From an uncultured Hyphomicrobiales bacterium (GTDB lineage Bacteria; Pseudomonadota; Alphaproteobacteria; Rhizobiales; Beijerinckiaceae): a stretch of 64,000 bases of DNA. Shown here piece after piece: positions 49,803-59,306 of this stretch. The notes under the pieces were generated by a model. That model did no database searches. It saw only the letters and a program-made list of their open reading frames with translations, and was not told the origin of the DNA. Location of the stretch: contig CAIOVE010000025.1 in the NCBI GenBank assembly GCA_903861645.1, positions 1 through 64,000 of the forward strand, given 5' to 3'. Made by a program: the position numbers and the translations under genes. Positions within the stretch are counted from its first letter, which is position 1; each line of letters begins with the position of its first letter.

Positions 49803-51128
49803 TTACTGATGAATACTCTCGCCATGTAGCGCGAGGTCCAGACCCTCGCGTTCATCCTGCTCGGCGACGCGCAGTCCGCAGACCAGCGAGACGAGCTTGA
49901 GCGAAACCCATGTGCCCGCGACGCACCAGACGATGGTGACCACGACGCCAATCGCCTGAATACCGAGTTGGCGCGGATTACCCTCGATCAGGCCCGCGAC
50001 GCCGTTCGGCGTATCCGGTCCGATGCTGAGCGACGCCGTCGCGAAGACGCCGGCCATCAATGTGCCCATGATGCCGCCGACGCCATGCACGCCAAACACG
50101 TCGAGCGAATCGTCGTACTTGAACCGATACTTGAGGAAGGTGCAGCACCAGTAGCAGACGCCGCCCGCGATGGCCCCGATGACAACGCCATGCCACGGCA
50201 GAACATAGCCGGACGCGGGCGTGATCGTGCCAAGCCCCGCGACCGCGCCGGAAATGACGCCAAGCACGGAAGGCTTGCCACGCTCGATCCACTCGATCAG
50301 GCTCCAGACAATGGCGCCCGCGCAGGCGGAGAGATGGGTTGCGACAATGGCGAAAACAGCGCGCGAACCCGCCCCAAGCGCAGAGCCGCCATTGAAGCCG
50401 AACCAGCCAACCCAGAGAAGCCCGGCGCCGACGACGGCGAGCGTGAGGTCGAACGGCGAAAGGTTTTCGCGGCCAAAGCCCTGACGGGCGCCAATCATCA
50501 CGGCGGCGACAAGGCCGGCAACGCCGGCGTTGATGTGGACGACGGTGCCACCGGCGAAATCAATCACCCCCATCGTTCCGAGAAAGCCGCCGCCCCAGAC
50601 CCAATGGGCCGAGGGAATGTAGACAATGAACAGCCAGACAACGCAGAACAGGGTGAAGGCTGAAAAACGCAGACGATCCGCCACCGCGCCGCCGACAAGC
50701 GCGCAGGTGATGACCGCGAAGGTCATCTGATAGGCCATGAACAGCATTTCCGGGATGGTCTTGGCGAAGGGGCTGACGGTCTCGAGACCGATTCCCGTCA
50801 GGAAGACCCGCGACAAACCGCCGAGATAGGCTCCGTCGCCCGTGAATGTCAGCGAATAGCCAACGGCGAACCAGAGGAGGGAAACAATGGCGGTGGCCGC
50901 GAGGCTCTGCGCCATGGTGGCCAGAACATTCTTCTTGCGCACCATGCCGGCGTAAAAGAGCGCGAGGCCGGGTAGGGTCATCAGCAACACCAACGCGGTC
51001 GCGATGGTCATGAAAGCCGTATCGGCGGCGTCGATTCTGGCCTCATCCGCCGCGCGCGCCATGACCGGCTCGAATGTCGACAGGGTCGCCGCCACCGGGC
51101 CGAGGACGCGAAAACCTAACTTTGTCAT
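49803..51128 (-). CDS. amtB: Ammonium transporter AmtB (copy 1)
   Basis: AmtB is a trimeric ammonium channel gated by GlnK. The 441-residue protein starts at MTKLGFRVLGP after a ribosome site AAAAGGT and has a signal peptide ending at about residue 24. Eleven helices follow. PSAHWVWGG and VFGVHGVGG hold the twin pore histidines. The cytoplasmic tail EQDEREGLDLALHGE is the GlnK-contact segment. It lies 2.7 kb from glnK-amtB copy 2 and is on the opposite strand. A sigma-54-like promoter stands upstream, so nitrogen limitation probably controls it. Confidence 0.95.
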   Translation of the reverse strand: MTKLGFRVLGPVAATLSTFEPVMARAADEARIDAADTAFMTIATALVLLMTLPGLALFYAGMVRKKNVLATMAQSLAATAIVSLLWFAVGYSLTFTGDGAYLGGLSRVFLTGIGLETVSPFAKTIPEMLFMAYQMTFAVITCALVGGAVADRLRFSAFTLFCVVWLFIVYIPSAHWVWGGGFLGTMGVIDFAGGTVVHINAGVAGLVAAVMIGARQGFGRENLSPFDLTLAVVGAGLLWVGWFGFNGGSALGAGSRAVFAIVATHLSACAGAIVWSLIEWIERGKPSVLGVISGAVAGLGTITPASGYVLPWHGVVIGAIAGGVCYWCCTFLKYRFKYDDSLDVFGVHGVGGIMGTLMAGVFATASLSIGPDTPNGVAGLIEGNPRQLGIQAIGVVVTIVWCVAGTWVSLKLVSLVCGLRVAEQDEREGLDLALHGESIHQ

Positions 51129-51179
51129 GAAACCTTTTCCGATTCGCGCGGACGGGCGCCCGCAAGATCGGCAGAAATA

Positions 51180-51195
51180 TACAAAAAATATGCCA
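51180..51195 (-). promoter_or_regulatory. Candidate sigma-54 promoter of amtB copy 1
   Basis: On the minus strand TGGCAT, five bases, TTGTA matches the sigma-54 -24/-12 consensus TGGCAC-N5-TTGCA with one mismatch in each box. It lies about 52 bases before the start codon. I did not find a clear NtrC site in the 120 bases upstream, which lowers confidence. Confidence 0.45.
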
Positions 51196-51313
51196 AATGA
51201 ATAAAATACAGGCAATATAGCGTTTAGACGCTCATCAACTGAACAGCATTCGTAATTGCCGAGTTAATGGCCCATTTTCTGATTATTAGATAATCATAAT
51301 GCTTAATATGTAG

Positions 51314-51577
51314 TCATTCGACGCGTATTTTTCCGCTGTCGAAATCGAGGGTCCGCGCCTCCTCCGGCAACATGATCGGAACGCCGTCGCGGATGGGATA
51401 GGCAAGGTTCGCAAGACGGGAAATCAGCTCATTGGCCGAGCTGGCATATTCCAGCGGACCCTTGGTTGCTGGACAGACCAGAATTTCCAGCATCCGCCGG
51501 TCCATGCCGGGACGCTCCTGCGCGGCGGCCAATTCCGGGCTGTCCGCGTGTCGCTTGGATCCATCGCCATCCGGCAT
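51314..51577 (-). CDS. Trm112/YcaR family small protein
   Basis: This 87-residue protein has the compact fold of the Trm112/UPF0434 family. In eukaryotes Trm112 activates methyltransferases; bacterial members are unassigned. [13 protein letters not shown] and [21 protein letters not shown] are the two signature blocks. The bacterial form here keeps only one cysteine of the zinc site seen in others. TTAGGAAG precedes the ATG at 51577. It follows the LON-domain gene by nine bases in the CnoX-LON-Trm112 order typical of Rhizobiales. Confidence 0.87.
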   Translation of the reverse strand: MPDGDGSKRHADSPELAAAQERPGMDRRMLEILVCPATKGPLEYASSANELISRLANLAYPIRDGVPIMLPEEARTLDFDSGKIRVE

Positions 51578-51586
51578 CCGCGCTTC

Positions 51587-52240
51587 CTAATGCAGTGTCT
51601 TGGGCGCGGACGCGGGATCGGCGATGGAGATCAGCGCGCGGGCCCGCGCTTGCAGGTCAATCGCCTCGATCAGTGTCTGTTTTTCGGCGGGATCGAATGG
51701 GCTCATCATGGACAGCATATTGACGAGGTCTTCCGTCGGCGCCGCCTCGACGCCCTGCCAGTCGACCTGCAATTCGCGCGCGCGCGCGAATTCACGGAAT
51801 GCCTGAATCACCGAAGCGCGATCGACCGCGCTAGCGCCAACGTCCGGCGCGAGGTCGTGGACGAAGGGCGCGACATCGATCTGACAGCGCCGATACGGCG
51901 AGACCGTTACGAGTTCCTCGATAACCCGGAAACGGGCGACGCCCGTCAGCCCGAGCACGTAACGGCCGTCGCCCGTTTCGGCGAACTGGGTGATGCGGCC
52001 GAGACAACCGATCTCCTCGAGTTTCGGGCGCGGCCCTCGTTGTGGCGCGGCGATCGCCGGCTGAATCATGCCAATCAGGCGGTCGCTCCTAAGCGCGTCA
52101 TCGATCATCGCCAGATAGCGCGGCTCGAAGATGTTCAGCGGCAACTCGCCACGCGGCAATAATAGCACGCCCGGCAATGGAAAAACCGGCACGGTTGTCG
52201 GCAGTTCCGCGATACCCGCGTAAGCGCGATTGATTGGCAT
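51587..52240 (-). CDS. LON peptidase substrate-binding domain protein
   Basis: This 217-residue protein consists only of the N-terminal Lon domain without ATPase or protease. VPVFPLPGVLLLPRGELPLNIFEPRYLAMI is the signature N-terminal stretch, and DGRYVLGLTGVARFRVIEEL follows. Such free-standing domains are common in proteobacteria and their role is not established; they might bind unfolded or nonnative substrates. It lies between the CnoX and Trm112 genes on the same strand. Confidence 0.9.
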   Translation of the reverse strand: MPINRAYAGIAELPTTVPVFPLPGVLLLPRGELPLNIFEPRYLAMIDDALRSDRLIGMIQPAIAAPQRGPRPKLEEIGCLGRITQFAETGDGRYVLGLTGVARFRVIEELVTVSPYRRCQIDVAPFVHDLAPDVGASAVDRASVIQAFREFARARELQVDWQGVEAAPTEDLVNMLSMMSPFDPAEKQTLIEAIDLQARARALISIADPASAPKTLH

Positions 52241-52258
52241 GCGACCCTCGCTTGCGAC

Positions 52259-53170
52259 TCAGGAATAGAGCAATACGGACAACTTGCGCCGTGCGGCCAT
52301 GGTTTCGGGCTCCATGAAACCCCAGGCCTCGAACAACTGAAGCAACTGTTTACGGGCGGCCTCGTCATTCCAGGTCCGGTCTCGGCGGATGATCTCGATC
52401 AGAGCGTCGGCGGCTTCCTCCCGCCGACCGGCCGCGTTGAGCGCCAGGGCCAGATCGAAGCGGGCCTGATGATTTTTCGGGTCGGCCGCGACGGCCTTTT
52501 CCAGATCGCCGAAATCGCCGACCTTGCCAGCTTCCCGGGCAAGCTCCAGCGCGGCCCGCGCCGCGGCGAGAACGCCCCCCGCGTCGGCGGCGCCCGCGAA
52601 GGGCGCCAGCGCCGCCTCGGCCCCATCGAGATCGCCCGTCTCGACGAGCGCGCGAGCGAGACCAGCCGAGGCCTTTGTGTTATCCGCCTCGAATGTCAGC
52701 GCTTCCCGATACAGCTCGGTCGCGCCGGCCGCATCGCCCGACGCCAGAGCGACGTCGCCCCGCGCGATCAGATCATCCGCCTCGCCGCCAATCGGTCCAA
52801 CCAGCCGTTCGATGAAGCTTTTGACCTGGCTTTCCGGGAGGGCGCCCATGAAGCCATCGAGAGGCTGCCCTTTCTGGAACGCGATGACGGCGGGAATGGA
52901 CTGAATGCCCAGCTGCCCGGCGATTTCGGGATATTGCTCGATGTTCATCTTAACGAGCGCGATCTTGCCGTCCGCCGCCTTCACCACTTTTTCCAGCACG
53001 GGGGTCAGTTGCTTGCAGGGGCCACACCACGGCGCCCAGAAATCGACGAGCACGGGTTGCCGCGCCGAACGGGCGATCACGTCCTCCCGAAAGGACGCCG
53101 TGCTTGTTTCGGTCACAAGCGCCGGGCCTGCTCCCGCCCCGGGGGCGGTGGGCGCGTTTTGTCCGATCAT
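52259..53170 (-). CDS. cnoX: Thioredoxin-like co-chaperone CnoX (YbbN)
   Basis: CnoX couples a thioredoxin domain to TPR-like helices and protects proteins under oxidative or heat stress together with chaperones. The 303-residue protein has a thioredoxin fold at residues about 20-125 with the active motif FWAPWCGPCKQL (CXXC kept, unlike the SXXC of E. coli YbbN), and a C-terminal helical-repeat region rich in Ala, Leu and Gly from about 130. GIQSIPAVIAF is the cis-proline loop. It starts the CnoX-LON-Trm112 operon. Confidence 0.9.
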   Translation of the reverse strand: MIGQNAPTAPGAGAGPALVTETSTASFREDVIARSARQPVLVDFWAPWCGPCKQLTPVLEKVVKAADGKIALVKMNIEQYPEIAGQLGIQSIPAVIAFQKGQPLDGFMGALPESQVKSFIERLVGPIGGEADDLIARGDVALASGDAAGATELYREALTFEADNTKASAGLARALVETGDLDGAEAALAPFAGAADAGGVLAAARAALELAREAGKVGDFGDLEKAVAADPKNHQARFDLALALNAAGRREEAADALIEIIRRDRTWNDEAARKQLLQLFEAWGFMEPETMAARRKLSVLLYS

Positions 53171-53404
53171 CCAATGGTCTCCCGCGTCTATGCGATCAAG
53201 CGTATGCTCGGGCGGATATCATGTCTCCCGCCCCGATGACGCAAGGCCATGGCGAGAAAATAAATTGCCGCGCCGCGCCAACCATCCGGATCGCGGCCAC
53301 GCGGCCGCGCGGACGATCGCGAAAATAGACGGACGCGACCGGTTGCAATCTGTTTCGCTTTGAGCGATATACGCGCCGACGGCGACGCCGTCTTGTCCTC
53401 GGAT

Positions 53405-53479
53405 GCGGGTGTAGCTCAGTGGTAGAGCACAACCTTGCCAAGGTTGGGGTCGAGGGTTCGAATCCCTTCGCCCGCTCCA
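53405..53479 (+). tRNA. tRNA-Gly (GCC)
   Basis: This 75-base gene folds as a full cloverleaf. The acceptor stem is GCGGGTG with CGCCCGC, the D arm is GCTCAGTGGTAGAGC, the anticodon stem-loop is CAACCTTGCCAAGGTTG with anticodon GCC at 53437-53439, and the T arm is GAGGGTTCGAATCCCTT. The discriminator T is followed by an encoded CCA. A weak hairpin (GACCGC/GCGGTC at 53490-53506) follows without a T run. Confidence 0.97.
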
Positions 53480-53583
53480 GGATGCTCCCGACCGCGAGTG
53501 GCGGTCCCTCTCACTGAAAATAATCAGCGCTGCTTTTCGTTGGCGCCGCGATTTCAGGCGGTTCTGATTCAACCGAGTCAGTA

Positions 53584-53600
53584 CGCACGGAAATTGTACA
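53584..53600. promoter_or_regulatory. NtrC-type site 1 (upstream, imperfect)
   Basis: CGCAC, seven bases, GTACA matches the NtrC palindrome TGCAC-N7-GTGCA in 8 of 10 positions. Its centre lies 42 bases, about four helical turns, upstream of the perfect second site, which suits cooperative enhancer binding. Confidence 0.55.
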
Positions 53601-53625
53601 TATAAAATGCTTATATATTGAGCAA

Positions 53626-53642
53626 TGCACCGTTTATGTGCA
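53626..53642. promoter_or_regulatory. NtrC-type site 2 (perfect)
   Basis: TGCAC, seven bases (CGTTTAT), GTGCA is a perfect match to the NtrC consensus. It lies about 60 bases upstream of the sigma-54 -24 box of glnK, the normal range for an enhancer. Confidence 0.8.
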
Positions 53643-53704
53643 ATATCAACGCATGTTTCTTACGTGAATCGTGGATTTTTAACTGTCCCGCTTCGCGAGC
53701 CAGA

Positions 53705-54166
<462 letters not shown>

Positions 54167-54197
54167 GCCCACTGTCCCCTTCATCCAGGAGTTTCAA

Positions 54198-55739
54198 ATG
54201 AAAACCGTCCCAACCCTGGGAACGGCCGCCAAAGCGGTCGGTCTCGGACTTCTCGCCGCCGCGCTGATGGCCGGCGTGGCCTACGCCGAGGACGCCGCTC
54301 CGGCGGCCGCGGCGGCCGCGGCCGCCGCTCCCGTGCCCAACAAGGGCGACACCGCTTGGATGCTCGTCTCCTCGCTGCTCGTTCTGATGATGTCGATTCC
54401 CGGCCTCGCGCTATTTTACGGCGGTCTGGTCCGCACCAAGAACATGCTTTCGGTCCTCACGCAGGTCATGGCGATTGTTTCCATGGTCGGCGTTCTCTGG
54501 GTTCTCTACGGCTATTCGATCGCGCTGGGCGACTCGAGCGGCAGCATGGTCGCCTACATCGGCGGCTTCGGTAAGGTCTTCCTGAAGGGCGTCGACGCCA
54601 ACGCGGTCGTTCCGACCTTCTCGAACGGCGTCGTCATTCCGGAACTCGCCTACATGGTGTTCCAGATGACATTCGCGATGATCACGCCCGCGCTGATCGT
54701 CGGCGCCTTCGCCGAACGCATGAAGTTCTCGGCTGTCATGCTGTTCATGCTGCTCTGGGTGACGTTCATCTACTTCCCGATCGCGCACTGGGTCTGGGCC
54801 ATCGCCGCTCCGGACGATATCGCGACCGCCGCCAAGGCGCTGGCCGCCGCTGGCGCGGATGAGGCCGCCAAGACCGCCGCGCAGGCGAAACTCGACGAAG
54901 TCACCGGCGCCGTCGGCTGGCTGGCGGGTGGTTCCGCTTCGTGGATGAACGGCGTTGGCGCCCTCGACTTCGCGGGCGGCACGGTCGTGCACATCAACGC
55001 CGGCATCGCCGGTCTGGTGGGCGCTCTCATGCTTGGCAAGCGTGTCGGCTACGGCAAGGAAGCCATGGCTCCCCACTCGCTCACCATGACCATGGTCGGC
55101 GCCGCCCTTCTGTGGGTGGGCTGGTTCGGCTTCAACGCCGGCTCCAACCTCGAGGCCAACGGCACGACGGCTCTGGCCTTCGTGAACACGATGGTCGCGA
55201 CGGCTGGCGCGGCGATCTCCTGGCTGCTCGTTGAATGGGCCGCCAAGGGCAAGCCCTCGCTGCTCGGCATGGCCTCGGGCGCGGTCGCCGGTCTCGTCGC
55301 CGTGACGCCGGCCTCCGGCTTCGCGGGTCCGATGGGTTCGCTGGTTCTGGGCCTGCTTGTCTCGCCGCTCTGCCTGTTCTTCGTCTCCACCGTGAAGAAC
55401 AAGTTCGGCTACGACGACGCGCTCGATGTGTTCGGCGTCCACTGCGTCGGCGGCATCTTCGGCGCGCTGGCCACGGGCATCCTGGTCAACCCCGCCTTGG
55501 GTGGCGTCGGCATCACCGACTACACCAACATCACCGGCAACAACGCGGGCACCTACGTCATGGGCGCCCAGATGATCGCCCAGTTGACGGCGGTTCTTTC
55601 GACCCTCATCTGGTCGGGCGTTGGATCGGCGATCCTCTACAAGCTCGTTGATCTGATCATCGGCATCCGCGTGCCGATCGACGCGGAGCGCGAGGGTCTG
55701 GACGTCGCCGAGCATGGCGAGCGCGCCTACAACTACTGA
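54198..55739 (+). CDS. amtB: Ammonium transporter AmtB (copy 2, GlnK-linked)
   Basis: This 513-residue ammonium channel has a signal peptide ending about residue 30 (AGVAYAED), an Ala-rich spacer, and eleven helices. IAHWVWA and VFGVHCVGG keep the twin histidines, and the tail IDAEREGLDVAEHGERAYNY is the GlnK-contact segment. Compared with copy 1 it carries an insertion of about 43 residues between HWVWA (His197) and the following FAGG, rich in Ala (TAAKALAAAGADEAAKTAAQ), in the outer loop. CAGGAG precedes the ATG at 54198. A terminator follows. Confidence 0.95.
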   Translation: MKTVPTLGTAAKAVGLGLLAAALMAGVAYAEDAAPAAAAAAAAAPVPNKGDTAWMLVSSLLVLMMSIPGLALFYGGLVRTKNMLSVLTQVMAIVSMVGVLWVLYGYSIALGDSSGSMVAYIGGFGKVFLKGVDANAVVPTFSNGVVIPELAYMVFQMTFAMITPALIVGAFAERMKFSAVMLFMLLWVTFIYFPIAHWVWAIAAPDDIATAAKALAAAGADEAAKTAAQAKLDEVTGAVGWLAGGSASWMNGVGALDFAGGTVVHINAGIAGLVGALMLGKRVGYGKEAMAPHSLTMTMVGAALLWVGWFGFNAGSNLEANGTTALAFVNTMVATAGAAISWLLVEWAAKGKPSLLGMASGAVAGLVAVTPASGFAGPMGSLVLGLLVSPLCLFFVSTVKNKFGYDDALDVFGVHCVGGIFGALATGILVNPALGGVGITDYTNITGNNAGTYVMGAQMIAQLTAVLSTLIWSGVGSAILYKLVDLIIGIRVPIDAEREGLDVAEHGERAYNY

Positions 55740-55793
55740 GACTGGCCGCCGGCGCCCCGCGCGCCGGCGACTTCACCGAGGTTCCTCCCAACT

Positions 55794-55823
55794 GGCGGCG
55801 CTCTAGCGAGCGCCGCCTTTTTT
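55794..55823 (+). terminator. Intrinsic terminator after amtB copy 2
   Basis: GGCGGCGCTC and GAGCGCCGCC form a perfect 10-base stem around TAGC, followed by six T. It lies 54 bases past the amtB stop codon and isolates the nitrogen operon from ftsK. Confidence 0.93.
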
Positions 55824-55844
55824 CGTGGGGTCGGGCGAACAAGG

Positions 55845-55859
55845 TTAAACAGACGTTAA
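55845..55859. promoter_or_regulatory. Full CtrA box upstream of ftsK
   Basis: TTAA, seven bases (ACAGACG), TTAA, followed by C, matches the CtrA consensus including the trailing C. It lies about 75-85 bases before the ftsK start codon and just after the amtB terminator, where the ftsK promoter must lie. It is the second such box in this window, also at a division gene. Confidence 0.62.
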
Positions 55860-55932
55860 CCGCGGCTGGACTACCTTCGACCCGAGCGCCCGCGACAGCG
55901 CTTTCGGAATTTCCGGGTCGAGACGACCCAGC

Positions 55933-58470
55933 GTGGATTCAGCGATGCGGACCAGTTCATTTTCGGCCCTGGACCATATTTCGGAGCCGGTAAGGTTCTT
56001 CATTGGCAACCGCCTCGCGGAATTGGCGGGCTTGGCGTTGCTCGTCGTCGACATCGCCTGCGCGTTGTCCTTGCTGACATGGTCCGTGCTCGATCCAAGC
56101 CTCGATCACGCCACGTCCGGCCCCATTCACAATCTGCTCGGAAAACCTGGCGCCATCGTCGCGGATCTCGTGACCCAATTGCTGGGCGTCGCCTCCGTCG
56201 CGATGCTGGTGCCCATTGCTTTCTGGGGCTGGCGTCTGCTGGCTCACCGCCGGCTTGGCTCCGTCGGACGGCGGGTGGCGCTTTGGATTCTGGGCGCCCT
56301 GCTGGTCTCCGCCCTGGTCGCCCTTTTGCCCGTGACCGATCGTTGGCCGCTGCCGACGGGCCTCGGCGGCGTTGTCGGCGACGGACTCGTGGCGCTGCCC
56401 CGTCGCCTCATCGGCGACGCCCGCGTCACGACGATCGTGCTGTTTCCGATTCTGGCGATTTCGGCCCTGCTCTCCCTTTCCGCGGCGTCCGGGTTCATCT
56501 TTTCCGCCGATGAGGAGGAACTCGAGGAGGCGCGCGCCGCCGACTTGTCGGCGCGCGACCAACGCGATGACGATTGCGCGGAGGAACCGGGCTTCGGTCT
56601 TGTCTCGATGGGAGCGATCGCCCATTCCTTCTTGCGGCTGAAAACCTTGATTGGCCTGCGCCTGAATCGTCGCCGCGACCTCGCGGTCTCCGTCTCGCCC
56701 CGCGGCCCGTCGCGCGCCCGAGCAGAAGCCGACGAGGAGATCGAACCCGATTTCGATATCGAGCCTTCCGTCGCCATGCCGCGATCAGGCTTCGACGACG
56801 CCACGGCCAAGACGCGCGAAGCGGCGCGGCCGCAGGCGTCGCCCGCCACGCGCGTGCTGCCGCCGGCGCCCGCCATCAAGACCGGCAAACGCGCGGTCAA
56901 GGAAGCCCAGCCCTCGCTGCTCAACGGCGCGGAATACGAATTGCCGCAGCTCACCCTGTTGAGCGAGGCGAAGAAGCAGGCGGTCGGCAAGATTTCCGAG
57001 GACGCGCTCGAACAGAACGCCCGCTTGCTGGAAGGCGTGCTCGATGATTTCGGCGTCAAGGGCGAGATCATCAAGGTGCGGCCCGGTCCGGTCGTCACGC
57101 TTTATGAACTCGAACCCGCGCCCGGCATCAAGTCGTCGCGCGTCATCAGCCTCGCCGACGACATCGCGCGCTCCATGTCGGCTTTGTCGGCGCGCGTCGC
57201 CGTGGTTCAGGGTCGCAACGCCATCGGCATCGAACTGCCAAACCAGAAACGGGAAACAGTTTTCCTGCGCGAATTGCTGGCGTCGGAGGATTTCGAGAAG
57301 AGCAAGCAGAAGCTCGCCATCGCGCTGGGCAAATCAATCGGCGGCGAACCGATCATCGTCGACCTCGCGCGCATGCCGCATTTGCTGGTCGCCGGCACGA
57401 CCGGATCGGGCAAGTCCGTCGCCATCAACACGATGATCCTGTCGCTGCTCTATAGGCTCACGCCGGATCAATGTCGCCTGATCATGGTCGACCCGAAGAT
57501 GCTGGAACTGTCGATCTACGACGGCATTCCTCATTTGCTGACGCCCGTCGTCACCGATCCGAAAAAGGCGGTGGTGGCGCTGAAATGGGCGGTCCGCGAA
57601 ATGGAGGACCGCTACAAGAAAATGTCGAAGGTTGGCGTCCGCAACATCGACGGCTTCAACGCCCGCGTGGCCGACGCCGCCGCCAAGGGCGAGGTCATAA
57701 AGCGCACCGTGCAGACGGGCTACAACCGCGAAACCGGCGAGGCGGTTTACGAACAGGAGGACATGGACCTAACCGTCCTGCCCTATATCGTCGTCATCGT
57801 CGACGAAATGGCCGACCTGATGATGGTCGCCGGCAAGGATATCGAAGGCGCGATCCAACGGCTGGCGCAGATGGCCCGCGCGGCCGGCATCCATCTCATC
57901 ATGGCGACGCAGCGCCCCTCGGTCGACGTCATCACCGGCACGATCAAGGCGAATTTCCCCACGCGCATCTCCTTTCAGGTCACGTCGAAAATCGACAGCC
58001 GCACGATCCTCGGCGAACAGGGCGCGGAGCAGCTGCTCGGTCAGGGCGACATGCTCTACATGGCCGGTGGCGGTCGCATTTCACGCGTGCACGGCCCCTT
58101 CGTGTCGGATGGCGAGGTCGAAAAGATCGTCGCCTATCTCAAGACGCAGGGCCAGCCGGACTATCTGGATTCCATCACGGAAGAGGACGAGGAATCCGCT
58201 GTCGCCGGCGGGGCGCAAGGCGGAGCCGGCGGCATGGACGCCGAGGAATCCGGCGATCTCTACGACCGCGCCGTCGCCATCGTGCTGCGCGACCGAAAGT
58301 GCTCGACCAGCTATATTCAGCGGCGGCTCTCGGTTGGCTACAACAAGGCGGCCTCGCTCGTGGAGCGGATGGAAACCGAGGGGGTCGTTGGCGCCGCCAA
58401 CCACTCCGGCAAGCGTGAAATCCTCGTCGGCGGCGGCATCGACCGCGGCGCGTTCGATCTGCCCGAGTAA
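55933..58470 (+). CDS. ftsK: DNA translocase FtsK
   Basis: FtsK anchors in the septum and pumps chromosome dimers toward dif. The 845-residue protein (or 841 from the ATG at 55945) has four membrane helices within residues 30-195, a variable linker at about 200-330, and a RecA-type motor with Walker [10 protein letters not shown] and Walker B-type [16 protein letters not shown]. The C-terminal gamma domain, [25 protein letters not shown], reads the KOPS polarity sites. The start is GTG at 55933 or ATG at 55945. It is followed by lolA and xthA, the usual Rhizobiales order. Confidence 0.95.
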   Translation: MDSAMRTSSFSALDHISEPVRFFIGNRLAELAGLALLVVDIACALSLLTWSVLDPSLDHATSGPIHNLLGKPGAIVADLVTQLLGVASVAMLVPIAFWGWRLLAHRRLGSVGRRVALWILGALLVSALVALLPVTDRWPLPTGLGGVVGDGLVALPRRLIGDARVTTIVLFPILAISALLSLSAASGFIFSADEEELEEARAADLSARDQRDDDCAEEPGFGLVSMGAIAHSFLRLKTLIGLRLNRRRDLAVSVSPRGPSRARAEADEEIEPDFDIEPSVAMPRSGFDDATAKTREAARPQASPATRVLPPAPAIKTGKRAVKEAQPSLLNGAEYELPQLTLLSEAKKQAVGKISEDALEQNARLLEGVLDDFGVKGEIIKVRPGPVVTLYELEPAPGIKSSRVISLADDIARSMSALSARVAVVQGRNAIGIELPNQKRETVFLRELLASEDFEKSKQKLAIALGKSIGGEPIIVDLARMPHLLVAGTTGSGKSVAINTMILSLLYRLTPDQCRLIMVDPKMLELSIYDGIPHLLTPVVTDPKKAVVALKWAVREMEDRYKKMSKVGVRNIDGFNARVADAAAKGEVIKRTVQTGYNRETGEAVYEQEDMDLTVLPYIVVIVDEMADLMMVAGKDIEGAIQRLAQMARAAGIHLIMATQRPSVDVITGTIKANFPTRISFQVTSKIDSRTILGEQGAEQLLGQGDMLYMAGGGRISRVHGPFVSDGEVEKIVAYLKTQGQPDYLDSITEEDEESAVAGGAQGGAGGMDAEESGDLYDRAVAIVLRDRKCSTSYIQRRLSVGYNKAASLVERMETEGVVGAANHSGKREILVGGGIDRGAFDLPE

Positions 58471-58547
58471 CAGGTTGGCGATTCGACCCGGAATCGCCAC
58501 ATATCGACTCTAGTCCTTCAGGCAATTCGCGTCCGAGAGACCAATCC

Positions 58548-59237
58548 ATGCCAAGCTTGCGACTGACAATGCCAGCGGTCTTCCTTCTGATGGCGGCGAC
58601 CGGCGCGGCCTTCGCTCAGGGCGCGCCCATGCAATTGCCGAAGGGCGGCGCGCCCGCCGCGAATGCGATCAGCAAGGTCGTGCCGCCGCCGAAGGTCTCG
58701 ACGCAGGATGGAGCGGCCGCGATCCAGAAAGCCAACGTCTGGTTCAACGCGAACGCGACCATGGTCGGCGACTTCGTGCAGATCGCCGCCGATGGCAAGC
58801 GCACCGAGGGCAAACTCTATGTGCAGAAGCCTGGTCGCCTGCGTTTCCAGTACGCGAGCCCGGCGACCATCGACATCATCGCGGATGGCACATCAGTCGC
58901 GATCAGGGACCGCAAGCTCGCCACGCAGGATCTGGCTTATCTCTGGCAGACCCCGTTGAAATTCCTGCTTAAGGAAAAGATCGACATCTCCCGGGACACA
59001 AAGGTCATGGATGTGTCGACCACGCCAACGGCGACCACGATCGTCATCGAGGATAAGGCGACGCTTGGCGGCACGTCGCGGATCAAGCTCGTCTTCGATC
59101 CGCAGACCTACGTGCTCAAGCAGTGGATGGTCACCGATCCGCAAGGCTACGACACGCTGGTGTCGCTCTTCAATCTTGATTTCCGACAGAAGCCCGACCC
59201 CGAGCTGTTCCACATCAACATGGAAAAGTTCAACTGA
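58548..59237 (+). CDS. lolA: Outer-membrane lipoprotein carrier protein LolA
   Basis: LolA ferries lipoproteins across the periplasm. The 229-residue protein has a signal peptide ending FAQGAP (about residue 24), a low-complexity start, and the LolA half-barrel: WFNANATMVGDFVQIA, GKLYVQKPGRLRFQYASP, and a C-terminal LVSLFNLDFRQKPDPELF. It is longer than the E. coli protein, mainly through the N-terminal linker. It lies 77 bases after ftsK and 69 before xthA on the same strand. Confidence 0.9.
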   Translation: MPSLRLTMPAVFLLMAATGAAFAQGAPMQLPKGGAPAANAISKVVPPPKVSTQDGAAAIQKANVWFNANATMVGDFVQIAADGKRTEGKLYVQKPGRLRFQYASPATIDIIADGTSVAIRDRKLATQDLAYLWQTPLKFLLKEKIDISRDTKVMDVSTTPTATTIVIEDKATLGGTSRIKLVFDPQTYVLKQWMVTDPQGYDTLVSLFNLDFRQKPDPELFHINMEKFN

Positions 59238-59306
59238 TGGGACGGCTCGGTTGTCCGCGCGCGAGGCCCGTGCCATCGTATCGCGAATTCAAGCCCGGAA
59301 CCGCCA

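Noticed and set aside
53219-53572. Minus-strand ORF of 117 residues containing GRRDSNPRPQPWQGCALPLS
   Set aside because: This is the well-known false protein produced by reading tRNA-Gly backwards. The tRNA explains the conservation.
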